Below are positions 15,216 through 27,045 of a DNA stretch of 64,000 bases, piece by piece. Each line of letters opens with the position of its first letter. The first letter of the stretch is position 1. The notes under the pieces are model-generated. The model was not told the origin of the DNA and did no database searches. It was given only the letters and a program-made list of their open reading frames with translations. Source of the DNA: Impatiens glandulifera (taxonomy: Eukaryota; Streptophyta; Magnoliopsida; Ericales; Balsaminaceae); contig NC_061863.1 in assembly GCF_907164915.1 (NCBI RefSeq), forward strand, positions 65,525,364 to 65,589,363, given 5' to 3'. A program made the position numbers and the translations under genes.

Positions 15216-18200
15216 TGAGATCTATAAAATAATAAATCATTATTTAAAAAATTAATGAAAGCTACAAAATTTATGAGGTGGAATATAAAAATAAACCTAA
15301 ATGGGAGTTAAGATCTTGTGTTCTCAATACGATCTCTTTATTGTAATTATTTTATTAAACTAATTAATTTGATTAACATTAAATAGAAAAGTTCAAAGAA
15401 ATGAGAATAGATAAAAATGTTATATTTTTTCTCAAATAGATAATTTATTGAATTAGACTAATATACTCGTTTTACTTGAAGAATCTGTTCACAATTATCG
15501 AATTTTGGGGACAATAATTTCTTCTATATTACATAATTTTTTTCATTTACACTTAAAAACTAGTTTGACTATAAATTAGTTGATGATCTCAAATTATCCA
15601 AGACATTTCATTGCAATTAAGCTCAGGGTTAGGGGCACAATAGAGGCTAGCTAGGGCTTTATCAATGCATTTAATAATATGATTAATTAGTTGTTATTAT
15701 CTCTATATATATATATATCTCTATATATATATAATATAAATGTATTTAATAAATAATTATTAAATATAAAATACATGCACACAATAAATTGTTTATGAAC
15801 GTTACATATTTCAAATAAGTCAAACAAGAACTTCACACGTTTGAATAATATTATTATGAAATTTGAGGACATATAAAAAAAATCCTCCTTGTCGGTCTTA
15901 AAATAACATTATTATAATGTGTCGTAAAAGACTTTAACTTACCGTTATAAATCTTGACTTTTTTCTAAGTGGGTCAACATAATTTTTATAATTATTACTA
16001 TTAACGTGGAGGATACACAGTAATAATTATTGATGGAATTATTCTCATCTTTACAATCAATTTTATTTTCTAAGTGGTCCATTTGATGAGATAACACATT
16101 ACAATTACTAAATAAAAAAGATTATACTTAAACAAGTTTAAAACTCTCATATTCAATTTTCATTAAAAAGAAAAGTCTTAATTTAAATATAGAGTGGTAG
16201 TAGACTAATTTAAAAAAAATACTCTTAACATAGTTTGTAATTAACGTTAATGAGTTATTTAAGTTGTTTTATTTAATTATGGGATATTGTTAAAATATAA
16301 AAAATGTATTGGGTGTCTTAAACGAAAATAAAATTTATTTTTATTTTTAAATTAATTAGTTTTAATAAATAAATATAATAAATTTATATTATTTTTTTAA
16401 AAAAATAACATAATTTAGTTAGTTAGATGCTATTTTAACACATTTCAACTAGGAATTAAATATTATTGGTGTTAATTATTAATTATATTTTTGTGCCATT
16501 GTGGGAGAGTTCTAGGTAGTCCGTCTAACTGACCTTACCCTATAACGAAGCTGATTATTAATATGATTTAATTGTGATAAATAACCTAAAAATAGTAGGT
16601 AGAAAATCTATTTATGTCATGTGTATAAAATAAAGTTTTTTTTCACAATCCTTAAAATTGAAAGAAAAAACAAAAAAAATGTAAAAAAAGGAAGTTTCAT
16701 GAGCATGTCACATAAGAGTACTAGTAGTAATATGTTACTAAAAGAAGCATTTTTAGTATACACTTTTTCCTAAGTTTGGAATCTTCTCACAAAAGTAAGA
16801 AAGGAAATGAAGATAAAAAAGGCCATTGTCAAAGCTCATGGTCTGAAAAGTTAGAGCTGCCTAGCAAAAAGTAAAAGCACTCTTTTTTTTTTTTTTATCT
16901 TGTTTTTTTGCTAAATATTGGAATCCAATATTTTTAATGGAGTCAAGATGTATGGATAATTGGAATGTTGGTCTATAGTGAAAAATTAACTTAATAGGGT
17001 TGGTCAATTACTAAATTTTCTGAGTTCAATTCACATTTTGAATCTTGATAGTGAAAGTATTTCAAATTATCTTCAAAAAATTAAAGAAAAGAACATGGTT
17101 TGACTTTATAATTAGCTCATTGTTAATGTCATTGCAAAAAACACATCCCATGTTTCTATTGGGCCTAATGTAATTTTCCCTCTACTTTATTCTTATAATG
17201 GGCCCATTTTGTAAAGTCATTTTAAATTATACTCATTAAGTCATCAACTAACTAAACTTTTGTATTATATGGTTTTGTATTTATTTCTTAAATATTAATT
17301 GTCAACTAGTCATAAGACACAACTTTATACTAATTGACTTATATTACTCTTTCAAATATAAATTGATCATTTCTAAATAAGATTCAAATGCATGTAAAAT
17401 TAAGTAAAAGTTATTTTAAAACCAGCTATTTTATATCAGCTACAATAACTCACTAATCTTCTACTCTTTCAATTTTTTTTTAAATTCAAGAGTAAAAGTG
17501 GAAGTGATTATAATACTACAAGTAGCAAATAAAAAAAAAAAAAATATATCGTAATTAAATGCCAACAACATACATGAATATTATTCTATTTAACCATATG
17601 GGAATAATTAATTAATTTTTAATGACAATATAGTTATTAAAATAGGGAATAAATAGGAGTGTTATTGTCCACTTAATTAGGACTATTAGTTGTTTGCTTT
17701 TTGTTTGAATAGTCACACTAGCTAGTCCATTCTATACAATGAATTAAAAATAGTGGTTTAAAGACTATATAGCCGCCATGACCATCATCTCTCTCTATAT
17801 ATTAACATTATTATGTTAATTTAATTTGTACCAAATATGATTGTAAATACAAATAAGCTAAGTTGTGAATGAAATCCATTTGAATACATGATCAAAATCA
17901 AGTTTAAAACAAGATGTCATTGTCCTTGACCAAAAGAAAATGATGCAACCTCCCATAAAATAGGAACAATTAACACCCAACATCAATATCCAACATGGGT
18001 TTAAACTAAAAATCATTATAAATTTATTTTAAAATATTTTTTTATTAATTATCTTATTCAAATATTAATTTAGATTATATATTATTCTGAAAAATAACAT
18101 AATTATATATATTTTTATTACTCTCTGCCCATAATCCAAATAGTTGGGATTGTATTTCAAAACAATTAACAATTTTTTTGTTTTTTTCAAAGAAAAGTAT

Positions 18201-18699
18201 AATATTTTTTTATCCTAAATTCAAACACTTATATATTTATTTTTATTAAAGGGGTTGAGTAATTCTAGATAATGGGTATCTAACTCTTTAAATTAGTTCA
18301 AGTAATAAAAATAATTTTAAGAGATTAAAGGTCTCTGGTACGATTTTCACTCAAGTTAAAATAGAAATCATACTTATTATAATAAGTTAATTTTCAACCT
18401 TAAAAAAAAAATATAGATATCTCCACTAGAAGAATTGACATTCATATCAGTGTATTTTAAAAAATGAATTTTATTTATTAAAAGATGACATGCCAATATT
18501 AGTAAAAGAAATCCATATATTTATATATAGTTTGTGGTTGATAGCTATGTTTAGTTTAGTTAAGAAAAAATAGAGTGTCGTGCCAACTTGTGAAACTTTC
18601 CATATATATATATATAAATTAAAATAATATGAAGATTGTGCGGGTCATTGCTTACGTATGCAAAATCTTGGTGGGTCCTACGACACACCTCCATTTATG
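15216..18699. other. A+T-rich spacer with weak repeat relics
   Basis: No gene is supported. TATATATCTCTATATATATA microsatellites lie at about 15703-15735. Segments near 16980-17040 and 18250-18370 have an AGTTCAAGT-type box followed by GGTCTCTGGTACGAT- or GAGTTCAATTC-type boxes, which look like further worn SINE-like copies. Individual boundaries cannot be given. Confidence 0.35.
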
Positions 18700-18772
18700 A
18701 ATGTGTGTCGCTTTCACATTCTCATTTAATTTAACAGACTGTGATTTATTTATCATAGACCATTCCCCATCC

Positions 18773-18774
<2 letters not shown>

Positions 18775-18831
<57 letters not shown>
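18775..18831. repeat. (ATT)n microsatellite
   Basis: About 18 uninterrupted ATT units. It can be read as poly-tyrosine in one frame, which is an artefact of the repeat. Confidence 0.95.
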
Positions 18832-18832
<1 letters not shown>

Positions 18833-19587
18833 ATTTATTTACTTTTTACAATAAAAAAAAGAGAAAAAAAGCACTATACCGTACTTAGAAAATAAATAGC
18901 ATTTGGATAAAATCGATCACAAAAGTTACATAATTTAAAATATATTTTGATTAATATTTTTGTACTATAGAATGTCAAAAACTATACAATAGTTTGGATT
19001 ATTATCTGTAAAATAATTTTATATATCAAATAAATTTTAAAACATAATAGCTAGTCTAAATCTTATTCTAAAAAATAATTACTATTTTAGATCAAACAAA
19101 ATAATAAAATACAGATTTTCTAAATAGGCTTATTATGTCCCTAACATTTCTATGTTTTAAATTCTCAAATATGTTATAATTAAAGTTAAAATCTACACAA
19201 AAATATTTACGTAGACCCATATATCATATGGGCTGAACTTATCTGTATAAGTGCCATGAGGCCCAATCATATGATTTGGGCAAAAACTCAAAAGTATACA
19301 GTCACCCACAATAAATTTAATATTGGATATGTTGTGATACTTTTCGAATTCTCTCCCACTCTTCTCAGAATTAGAATAGGTTAGATAATCGAATTTAGTT
19401 TGGATATGTTTTTTAAATGGAGGTCATATGTTGTTTTTGGATGTTCTTAAACTTTACATATAGAAGTCTCTCTATCTCACAGTTTGTCCTAGGATTCAAA
19501 TGAGATCACGTTTGAAAACAAAACTTAGGTAAGTTTTTGCTAGTTGCTGGCAAAATTGTATTATGATCTGCAACTTTTTTGTAACAG

Positions 19588-20040
19588 ATATACAGATCAA
19601 TGAATGGAGGAATGTTTCCAACTGTTTCTGCTGCTAAGGGTGAGGTTGGAGGCAACTATTATGTAGTTAGACAGTTTCTTCAAGAGATTGTACACAACTA
19701 TAAAACATCTTCCACAAATTTAAAGAATGTAAAGCTAGTTGAATCATAAAATCTTTTAACAATAGCAGAGGAGAGGTACCAGGCAAAATCGAGGAGCATT
19801 CAGTAGTTTAAGATGTTCATATTGGTCACTCTACTAAGCAGAATGTTAGAGATTTTCCGAGTCAAAGTCCCATGCTGAATCGAGAAGCTGAAGGAGTTAC
19901 ACATCAACATCCTCAAATAAACAAGCAGAGAAGGAAAATAAACCATTCCTGAATGATACAAATGTAGATGGTAAAAATCAAAAGGATTTTCTGAATCCAA
20001 GATTTATATGGGGTTGTGGTAATTGTTATTCACAAGGATA
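19588..20040 (+). pseudogene. Decayed fragment of a plant DNA-binding-type protein (At3g52170-like)
   Basis: After a plausible splice acceptor (TTTTTTGTAACAG, ends 19587) the sequence reads YRSMNGGMFPTVSAAKGEVG then GNYYVVRQFLQEIVHNYKTS before a stop at 19747-19749. The pattern of Gly-Gly, aromatic pair, VR and an IL-QE(L/I) helix resembles the N-terminal domain of a plant family typified by At3g52170. Further on, protein-like runs (EVPGKIEEHSVV, STKQNVRDFPSQSPMLNREAEG) continue in shifted frames with stops, as expected of a decayed gene. Upstream (19190-19580) are promoter-like GGGCC/GGGCT palindromes and a possible leader exon ending AACTTAG before GTAAGTTT. A short 49-aa product from ATG 19600 is formally possible. 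The family assignment is tentative. Confidence 0.4.
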
Positions 20041-20930
20041 TGTGTAAGAAGCAGGATGAAGAAGGCCAAATGCATACAACAACAGAGAAATCATTGTCAT
20101 TTTGGGAAAGTGTAAAGTCCCTAGCTAATGGAGTCATTAAAATATGGAGTAAATGGTAAATCTACATCTATAATGGAATCAGATTAGTAATGGGTTTTTG
20201 ATTCATGTCATCAATTTGAGAGTACAATATGGCTATGTTGTTTCATAACATCTAGTTTGCAATTCAGTTCTTGTCCTCCTTACTAGTTGTTCTATTTGTT
20301 CCTTCCAATGTTAGTGTTAGTTAAATAGGGCAAAAAGTTTGTAGTAAAATTAGCAGCAAAACAACAACAAAAAAGAGGATCCTGATCCAGATATCATATT
20401 TTAGCGGCTAAGCAAAGCAAAATATGAGAGAGTCCAGGTGCATGTTAGTGTCGGTGTGGCCTCCCTCTGTCTAGTACACATGGCTATGGGGGGGTCCCCC
20501 CCTTTATGCCAATAGCCTTACCTGTGAGGGTGAAAGGCTACAAGTCCAATCAATGCTCTGTATATATAAAAAAAGGGATTTGGATTAATAGAACATTGAT
20601 TGATTCAAGTGCATGAAAAAGGGACCAATCATTTTGCCTAATTAATTATAAGCATGCATGTACTACTGAATAAACACCAACAATAAAAGACCATGATAGT
20701 TAATTAGTTAGGGGATAATAGATCCATGTAATAAGGGTCATTTAATTTAGTGAGTCTAACCACTTAGGACCCACACACTCACCAACCTAGACATAAACTT
20801 TTTGGGTTGATAATGACATTTATTTTAGTCCGCTCAACCCACCCACCATCCAGAGACTTTTGCTTATTTCAAATCATAATTAACTAATTCCCATTTTTAG
20901 TGGGCTCAAGGCTCAAGATTATCATGGTAA
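20041..20930. other. Spacer after the decayed fragment, with a strong hairpin
   Basis: The first 350 bp may be the former 3' end of the pseudogene. At 20482-20518 GGCTAT, seven G, T, seven C and (after a short gap) ATAGCC form a long inverted repeat. The GC-richer block 20440-20560 around it (GTGGCCTCCCTCTGTC, GGTGAAAGGCTACAAG) is unassigned and could be a transposon end or a structured transcript. Confidence 0.35.
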
Positions 20931-20939
20931 AAAACCAAT

Positions 20940-21467
20940 GCCTTCCAATTTGGTGTATTTCAGAACTCTGCAAATGGGGGAGGTACATAGTTGACAATGA
21001 AGCAGGATTGAGGGATTGTTCAACAAGACAGGTTAAAGAGAAGGAAGGAGATGTGGACCAAAGCTAGCTAGGTAAAGGAGAGTTAACACAGAGACCGGCT
21101 TTAACTGCGCAGGGGAGTAAAGGAGGAGGTTTGATCAGTACCAATATAATCCAACTGCCAAATTCAGGGATTCCTTGGAGTAGCATTTAAGGCTTTCTCT
21201 CTGTATTTCCTTCTTCCCATCTTTACTCCCACCACCATCCATTTACTCTCACCAGCACCCTTACCTGGCCTTTCTCATTTATAGATAATCCCCCAATCCC
21301 CAAAAAAAGGTAAAAGAAAAGAGATCGATCCATCAATGGCCCATCATCATCATCAGCAGCAGCATCATCATCTTCACATCAAGAAGATAAGGAGATTCAT
21401 CATCTGTTGTTGATCATTATTATTATTATTATTTTCAGCCTGGAAGAAGAAGAAGAAACAAACAATC
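20940..21467 (+). promoter_or_regulatory. Promoter and 5' leader of the formin gene
   Basis: Composition rises to that of a plant promoter. From about 21195 the plus strand is pyrimidine-rich (CTTTCTCTCTGTATTTCC and onward), a common leader pattern. A CAT/CAG microsatellite lies at 21342-21373 and an (ATT)n at 21416-21433, both close upstream of the start codon. A short upstream reading frame is described separately. Confidence 0.5.
21336..21413 (+). CDS. Upstream open reading frame in formin leader
   Basis: ATG at 21336 opens 25 codons, His- and Gln-rich at first (MAHHHHQQQHHHLH) then basic (IKKIRRFIICC), ending at TGA 21411-21413, 54 bases before the formin ATG. If the transcript starts upstream, this could reduce formin translation. 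The His/Gln run is just the translated CAT/CAG repeat, so a bioactive peptide is unlikely. Confidence 0.35.
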   Translation: MAHHHHQQQHHHLHIKKIRRFIICC

Positions 21468-24169
21468 ATGGCTTCTTCACCTTCTTCTAGTACTGCATAC
21501 CACATTCTCTTCTTCTTCTCCTTCTCCTTCGTCCTCATCTTCCTTCTCTTCGCGATATCACTACAGCAAAGAATCCACATTTTTTATGACCATCATCACT
21601 CCATTAATGCCTATCAACATGAAGAAGCCCTTATCATGAGAAAGTTCCCAACTTTACTCTCTCCATTGCAAGCCCCAGCTCCGGCTCCATCTCTGATCCT
21701 CCACCCTCGCCCCCACCACCGTCCCCCTCACCACCATCTGGTTCGTCGAGCTCCAATTCCGATACCAGAAAGAGAGGTGAGAAGGAATGGTGGTGTTACT
21801 AGAGCTAAGAAAATAATGGTGGCAAGTTTAGTCTCTTCAGGATTCATCTTTATCTTAACAGTCCTTGTCATCATTGTCTTTGTTTGCCATTATAAGTTTA
21901 ACAAAGGAAGGAACAGGAACCCATCATCAACAAAACATAGTAGTGCTGATCAAGGGACAGCCGTCATTAAAAGCAATAATGGACCAGATTGGTTAATAAG
22001 CCGCACCTCTCAGAATACAACAAGAAAGGTTACAAGTCATGATGAACCTGATCACCCATTTCCTCTAGAAACTTTCCCAAAAGAATCTGACGAAGATCAA
22101 CTAATGCACCTAACAAACCAAGACCCGATATTAAGATCCGACTCCAACACTGCCTCAGTCGCTGCTGCCGAGATCATCTCAATTCACGATGATAGCATGG
22201 ACTCCAACGACAAGTACTACGAATCCGACGCAGCAATGTCATCGTCATCCTCGTCATCACCTGTTGATCAGAAGTTGGAGCTGCCTCATGATGATTTGTC
22301 CGAGGAATTAGACGAAGATGAGTCCTTCCACTCCCTGTGTGACTCGCGCTCCTCTAGCATCAAACTTACCAATCTCGACTCAGCTTCTACTACTTTTATT
22401 AATGAAGAATTAGCTTTTCAACTATCCCCAAAGACTCCTCCTCCTGCACCACCACCACCACCACCGCCACCTCCACCACGATTAACCATATCTAGTTCAA
22501 CTCAGAAAGCGTTGTCAAAAGCTGATTTCTCCACTTCCAAATCACCGCCAGTTTTGTCAAACTCAGAAATCAAAACCATTTCTTCTTCTTCAGCAGCAAC
22601 ACCCCCACCGCCATGTCCTCCACCGTCTAAGGGAAATGTCGACCAAAACCAAAGCAAAAGCCGCTTGCCAAAGCTGAAACCTCTTCACTGGGACAAAGTC
22701 AGAGCAGCACCACATCGCTCCACTGTCTGGGACAACCTCAGGTGCAGCTCATTCGAGTAAGACATTCTATTGAATCTATCTATCTATCTATCCATCCATC
22801 CAATTCCTTCCTTCCTTCCATTCTTTTTCAAATAAATTTGACCCCAGCTTTTTAACAGGTTGGACGAGGAAATGATAGAATCACTTTTCGGTTATCACCT
22901 CAAAGATCCAACAAAGGCTGACGAACCAAGAGGTTCTAGTCCTAACACGAACAAGCACGTTCTCGAAGCCAAGAGATTACAGAACATAACAATACTCTCC
23001 AAGTCCGTGAATGCAACTGCCCATCAAGTCTGTCATTCACTGGAGAAAGGTAATAATATATTCACCGAAAGAATATGAGCTCATCTTCAATTAATTAAAC
23101 AACCCATTTCCACACATGCATGCATGCAGGGGAAGGTTTGTGCCTGCAGCAGCTAGAAGTATTGGCTAAGATGACACTCACCAAGGAAGAAGAGGAGAAG
23201 CTTTCCGGTTACAAAGGCGATGTAGAAGAGCTCGGTTCGGCCGAGAAGTTTGTGAAGACAATGCTTAACGTCCCCTTTGCTTTTCAAAGGATCGAATCTA
23301 TGCTATACAGAGAAACGTTTGACGACGAGGTCATCCATCTCCGCAAGTCTCTCTCGATGTTACAGGTTCGATTCCACACTTAAGTTATAAATAGCCTTCC
23401 CAAATTTGTAATCTTTTTCTTGTATCAGGAAGCATGCCAGGAATTGAGATCAAGTCGGCTGTTTCTGAAATTACTGGAAGCAGTCCTGAAAACAGGGAAT
23501 AGGATGAACGACGGGACGATAAGAGGTGGGGCAAAAGCGTTCAAGCTGGACGCACTCCTGAAGCTGGCCGACGTGAAGGGGACAGACGGGAAGACGACGC
23601 TGCTCCATTTCGTGGTACAAGAGATAATGAGATCAGAAGGGATGAGAGCATCGGAGAGCATAATGGGGAAGATATTATCATCAGGAAAGAAGGCTGCGGC
23701 GGAGGAAGAGAAGGAAGAAGATTACAAGAGAATGGGACTGGAGCTGGTTTCAAGCCTGAGCGTTGAACTACAGAACGTGAAGAAGACGGCTACGATTGAC
23801 TTGGACGTGGTGTCGAGCTCCATGCGCAACCTGTTCGAGGGAATGTGTAGGGTGAAGAATCTTGTACATGAGCGACTGGGGGGGAAGGAGGAAGATGGTA
23901 GCTTTGTGCAGGTGATGAGGGCGTTTGTATCTGATGCGGATAAGAAAATAAAGGAACTTCGGAATGAGGAAAGCGAAATCCTGTTGCGTGTGAGAGAAAT
24001 TACAGAGTACTTCCATGGCGACGTCGTGAATATGAAGAAGGAGGCAAACCCCCTTAGGATCTTTGTGATAGTGAGGGATTTTCTGGGTATGTTGGATCAT
24101 GTTTGCAGAGAGCTTAGAAGTTCTAGAATCCCTAACTCCTCTCCTAATCCTCTTTCTCCCTTCCGCTGA
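21468..24169 (+). CDS. FH11: Class I formin, FH11-like
   Basis: Four exons: 21468-22756, 22859-23049, 23130-23365 and 23429-24169; 818 aa. Formins nucleate and elongate actin filaments; class I plant formins are membrane proteins that link actin to the wall. Order of parts: N-terminal signal peptide or anchor (about 11-31), short Pro/His-rich extracellular part ([16 protein letters not shown]), transmembrane helix at 116-141 followed by basic residues, a long acidic/Ser-rich linker, the FH1 proline run (about 323-337) that recruits profilin-actin, and the FH2 domain from about 398 ([16 protein letters not shown]) through [40 protein letters not shown] (about 593) to the C-terminus. The GNRMN motif and the actin-contacting Lys region are present. 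The FH2 sequence suggests Arabidopsis FH11, from memory. Confidence 0.9.
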
Positions 24170-24218
24170 TCTTTCTGATGATAGAGACGAACGACCACTG
24201 CCATTGAAATCTTTCTGC

Positions 24219-24242
24219 ATATATATATATATATATATATAT
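24219..24242. repeat. (AT)n microsatellite
   Basis: About 12 AT units just past the formin stop codon, probably in its 3' UTR. Confidence 0.9.
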
Positions 24243-25592
24243 GACAAAATTTTATCTTTGGATTTTCACCATTAATGTTTTTAAATTTAGAACAAGAGAT
24301 TTTTTTTACACTAGTAAATAACAATAATGTAACCCTAAATAAGATCAATCAAAATATAGATAGTTGTAAAATAAAAATAAAAATAATACTTAGGCTTCAA
24401 TATAATATATATTGCGTGGGCGGTTGTAGTAGCCCATGGGCTTACTGCAGTTATAATATATAATAAAAGCCCCAAATACCAATACGAGCTTTCTTACTAT
24501 CATTTCATTTCTAATTAGTTTTAAACAAAACATCTTATCATCATATTATATCTATTTATATTAGAAATATAAATTAAATACAAGCTAGGGCATCTTTAAT
24601 ATTTTATTTATTCTTCTAATATATTACTATTTTTATTAATTTAGTTTGTGGATGGTTTAATCAATATTCAAAAGTATAAAATAAGTATGCAAATCTGATC
24701 AAAGAGGTTTTATAAACAAAACAAAAAAAATACAATTCTGGTTTTATATATAATTGTAAGGGTTGCATCATTTCCAATGTTTTGGAGAAGAAAATTATAA
24801 AAGAGATTAAAACAGTATAAAAATATGGATATCTGCTCAAAATAAGATTGAAGTGTTAAAAGAAAGAACAATATTTATTTATTTTTTATACAACTCAAAA
24901 TAATTATAAAAAAGAAAAAATTAATTAGAAGTATGTAATAACTAGCTTATTTAGACGGTAAATATTAATTTTAATCATACTTATTATCAAAATTTTGTTA
25001 ATTTAACCTCTTTTAGAAACAAAAATTAATTTTTATATATTAACTTTTATATTTATTAATTAAATATTAATATATATTCTCTCATTCTTTTTTCATTAAT
25101 TAAACCAATTAAATTTATTTAATTCTTAAATTTTGTTTATTTTTATATTAGTTTATCTTTTTTTTTATTAGCTTTTATATCTCAAATTTTTTAAATTTTC
25201 ATTTTTTTAAAAACTTTTAAAACTTATTTATGAATTTTATTTTACTGAAATATTTGTTTAAAGAGTTGTTTAATTATTTAATTTAATATTAATAAAAATA
25301 AAATTAATAATTTTTTATTTAATTTTTTTTATTCATGACTTATATGAGTAGTAGTAAGGAAAAATATTTTGTCTAATATTTGATTATTATTTTTTTGTTG
25401 GTTGATGAATGAACTGTTATTATTATTCAATTCTTAATTCTTAATTAATTTATTTTTGTGTTGAAAGATTTTTATTATTAAAAAGATAAGTCATTTTTAT
25501 ATAAAAAAACATTAGAATCAAACAATTTTAAAATAATTAATAATCAAGTAAGAAAAAAATATAAAATTAAAATAATTAATGATAAATGCTTT

Positions 25593-25646
<54 letters not shown>

Positions 25647-26082
25647 ATTAATTACAAATACAAAAATATAAAAATAATAAAAAATTTATAAAAAAATAAT
25701 AATAGAGAATTCATTTATTAAAAAAAGAAGAGAGATAATATATTAATAATTAATTAATAAAGATATAAATTAAAAAATAAAAAATAATTATGATTTATTA
25801 AAATAGGCTAGCAATTTTTTATAGTATCTAAGTTTTTAAATGTCTGGACCCGGTAAACAAAGATTGAACTGTGAGAGATTGTTTTAAATTGGATTTATTT
25901 TTTAATAAAAAAACTTTTATATATATATATATATATATATAAAAGTAGAATAGAAATATTTTAAATTCGAATTGAATAATATGTTCATGAGAACATGCCC
26001 ATGGAGAGAAAAGCTGGGAAAATAAAAAAAAGAAAAGAAGTAAAATCTAAATTTGAGAAGAAATCAGAGAAAATTAGAACTT
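24243..26082. other. A+T-rich spacer with long AT microsatellites
   Basis: No gene is supported. An (AT)n run of about 48 bp lies at 25594-25642 and another at 25918-25940; the rest is poly(A)/poly(T)-rich DNA. Confidence 0.5.
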
Positions 26083-26354
26083 AAAATGATTGTTTGTTCA
26101 TGAATCTATACTTAATTAATTGATAAATGTGTTAAATTAAAATATATATTTTAGTTGATTTTATTATTAACTAGGAATATATATGTGCAGTGCAATGCAA
26201 ATGGATTATATTTTATAAATAAAATATAATAAAATAATAATAATAATAATAATATGTATTTAATATTTAAAATATTTACTTCGCTAAAATAATTTATTTT
26301 CTCAAAGATTTCCTTACATATTTCATCGTATATTTTTTTTTGAATGAACATTCC

Positions 26355-26475
26355 ATAACGTGACCTTGTACTTTCATTTTGGTTAATCAAATATTTGATT
26401 CATATTTTTTAATATTTAATACCGTGACCTCACACTTTAGTCAATCAAATATTTGATTTTTATACTTTTTTAACC
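26355..26475. repeat. Imperfect tandem duplication, about 65 bp unit
   Basis: Two copies share CGTGACCT, AATCAAATATTTGATT and a following T-rich stretch. The shared core is itself a palindrome (AATCAAATATTTGATT). Confidence 0.6.
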
Positions 26476-26519
26476 ACTTTCAATTGATACGACTTAATCT
26501 GCATCGGCAAATCACATCT

Positions 26520-26757
26520 CAATCCCACTTGGTTAAAATATTGTACTTGTTTTTGTTAGGTTGCAAGTTCGAAACATACCTATAGCATTTTTAATTTCAT
26601 TTTAAACAATTTTAAGTTTATAGGTGGATCAACTCATAATCCGACCCAATTATTAATTTATTCACACGTATATATCCAAATTAACCACAGTTCTCGACCC
26701 GGCAATCCGGACACTTTAAAAATTAAACATCATTTTATATATATATATATATATATT
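26520..26757 (+). repeat. tRNA-like (SINE-like) repeat, copy 3
   Basis: Contains CACTTGGTTAAAATATTGTA (worn A box), GTTGCAAGTTCGAAACATAC (B box, about 26561-26577), a Pro-tract-free middle with GTGGATCAACTCATAATCCG, and TTCTCGACCCGGCAATCCGG near its end, followed by an AT microsatellite. Same family as the minus-strand copies at 14.6 and 15.1 kb. Confidence 0.5.
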
Positions 26758-26764
26758 AGTTAGT

Positions 26765-27045
26765 TAAAAATGTCACGCGTTCATCAAATTTTGTGTTGAA
26801 TTAAAAATATAAAGTGTTATTAGCCTAGTTGGTTAAAGGGTTGTACTTTTTGGTTATGTTGCAAGTTCTAAACATATATATAACATTTTTAATTTTATTT
26901 TTAACCGTTTTAAGTTTATTATCGGGTCAACCCACAATCCGACTCAAATATCCATTACTCTCACATATATATTCAAATTAACCACAGCTCTCGACCCAAT
27001 AATTCGGACATTTTGAAAATAAATATATATATATATATATATATT
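26765..27045 (+). repeat. tRNA-like (SINE-like) repeat, copy 4
   Basis: Direct tandem partner of copy 3. It has the best A box of the family, TAGCCTAGTTGG at 26821-26832, agreeing with the tRNA/SINE A-box consensus, then a worn B box (GCAAGTTCTAAAC) about 30 bp later and the same GACCCAATAATTCGG terminus followed by an AT run. The leading module CACGCGTTCATCAAATTTTG is shared with copy 1. Confidence 0.55.

Noticed and set aside
18701..18895. 64-codon frame with a long poly-tyrosine stretch
   Set aside because: It is the (ATT)n microsatellite read in one frame, with no protein resemblance outside the repeat.
19255..19285. Near-perfect palindrome CCCAATCATATGATTTGGG as a regulatory operator
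   Set aside because: TGGGC/GGCCC words are common in plant promoters; without a live gene next to it this is not strong enough for a separate finding.
23425..24348. Several minus-strand frames across the formin FH2 exon
   Set aside because: The plus strand encodes a clear FH2 domain here; these are antisense shadows, with low-complexity YIYIYIY from the AT repeat.
26821..26875. Functional tRNA gene
   Set aside because: A- and B-box-like words are present but no cloverleaf acceptor stem or anticodon arm can be drawn, and copies recur as repeats.
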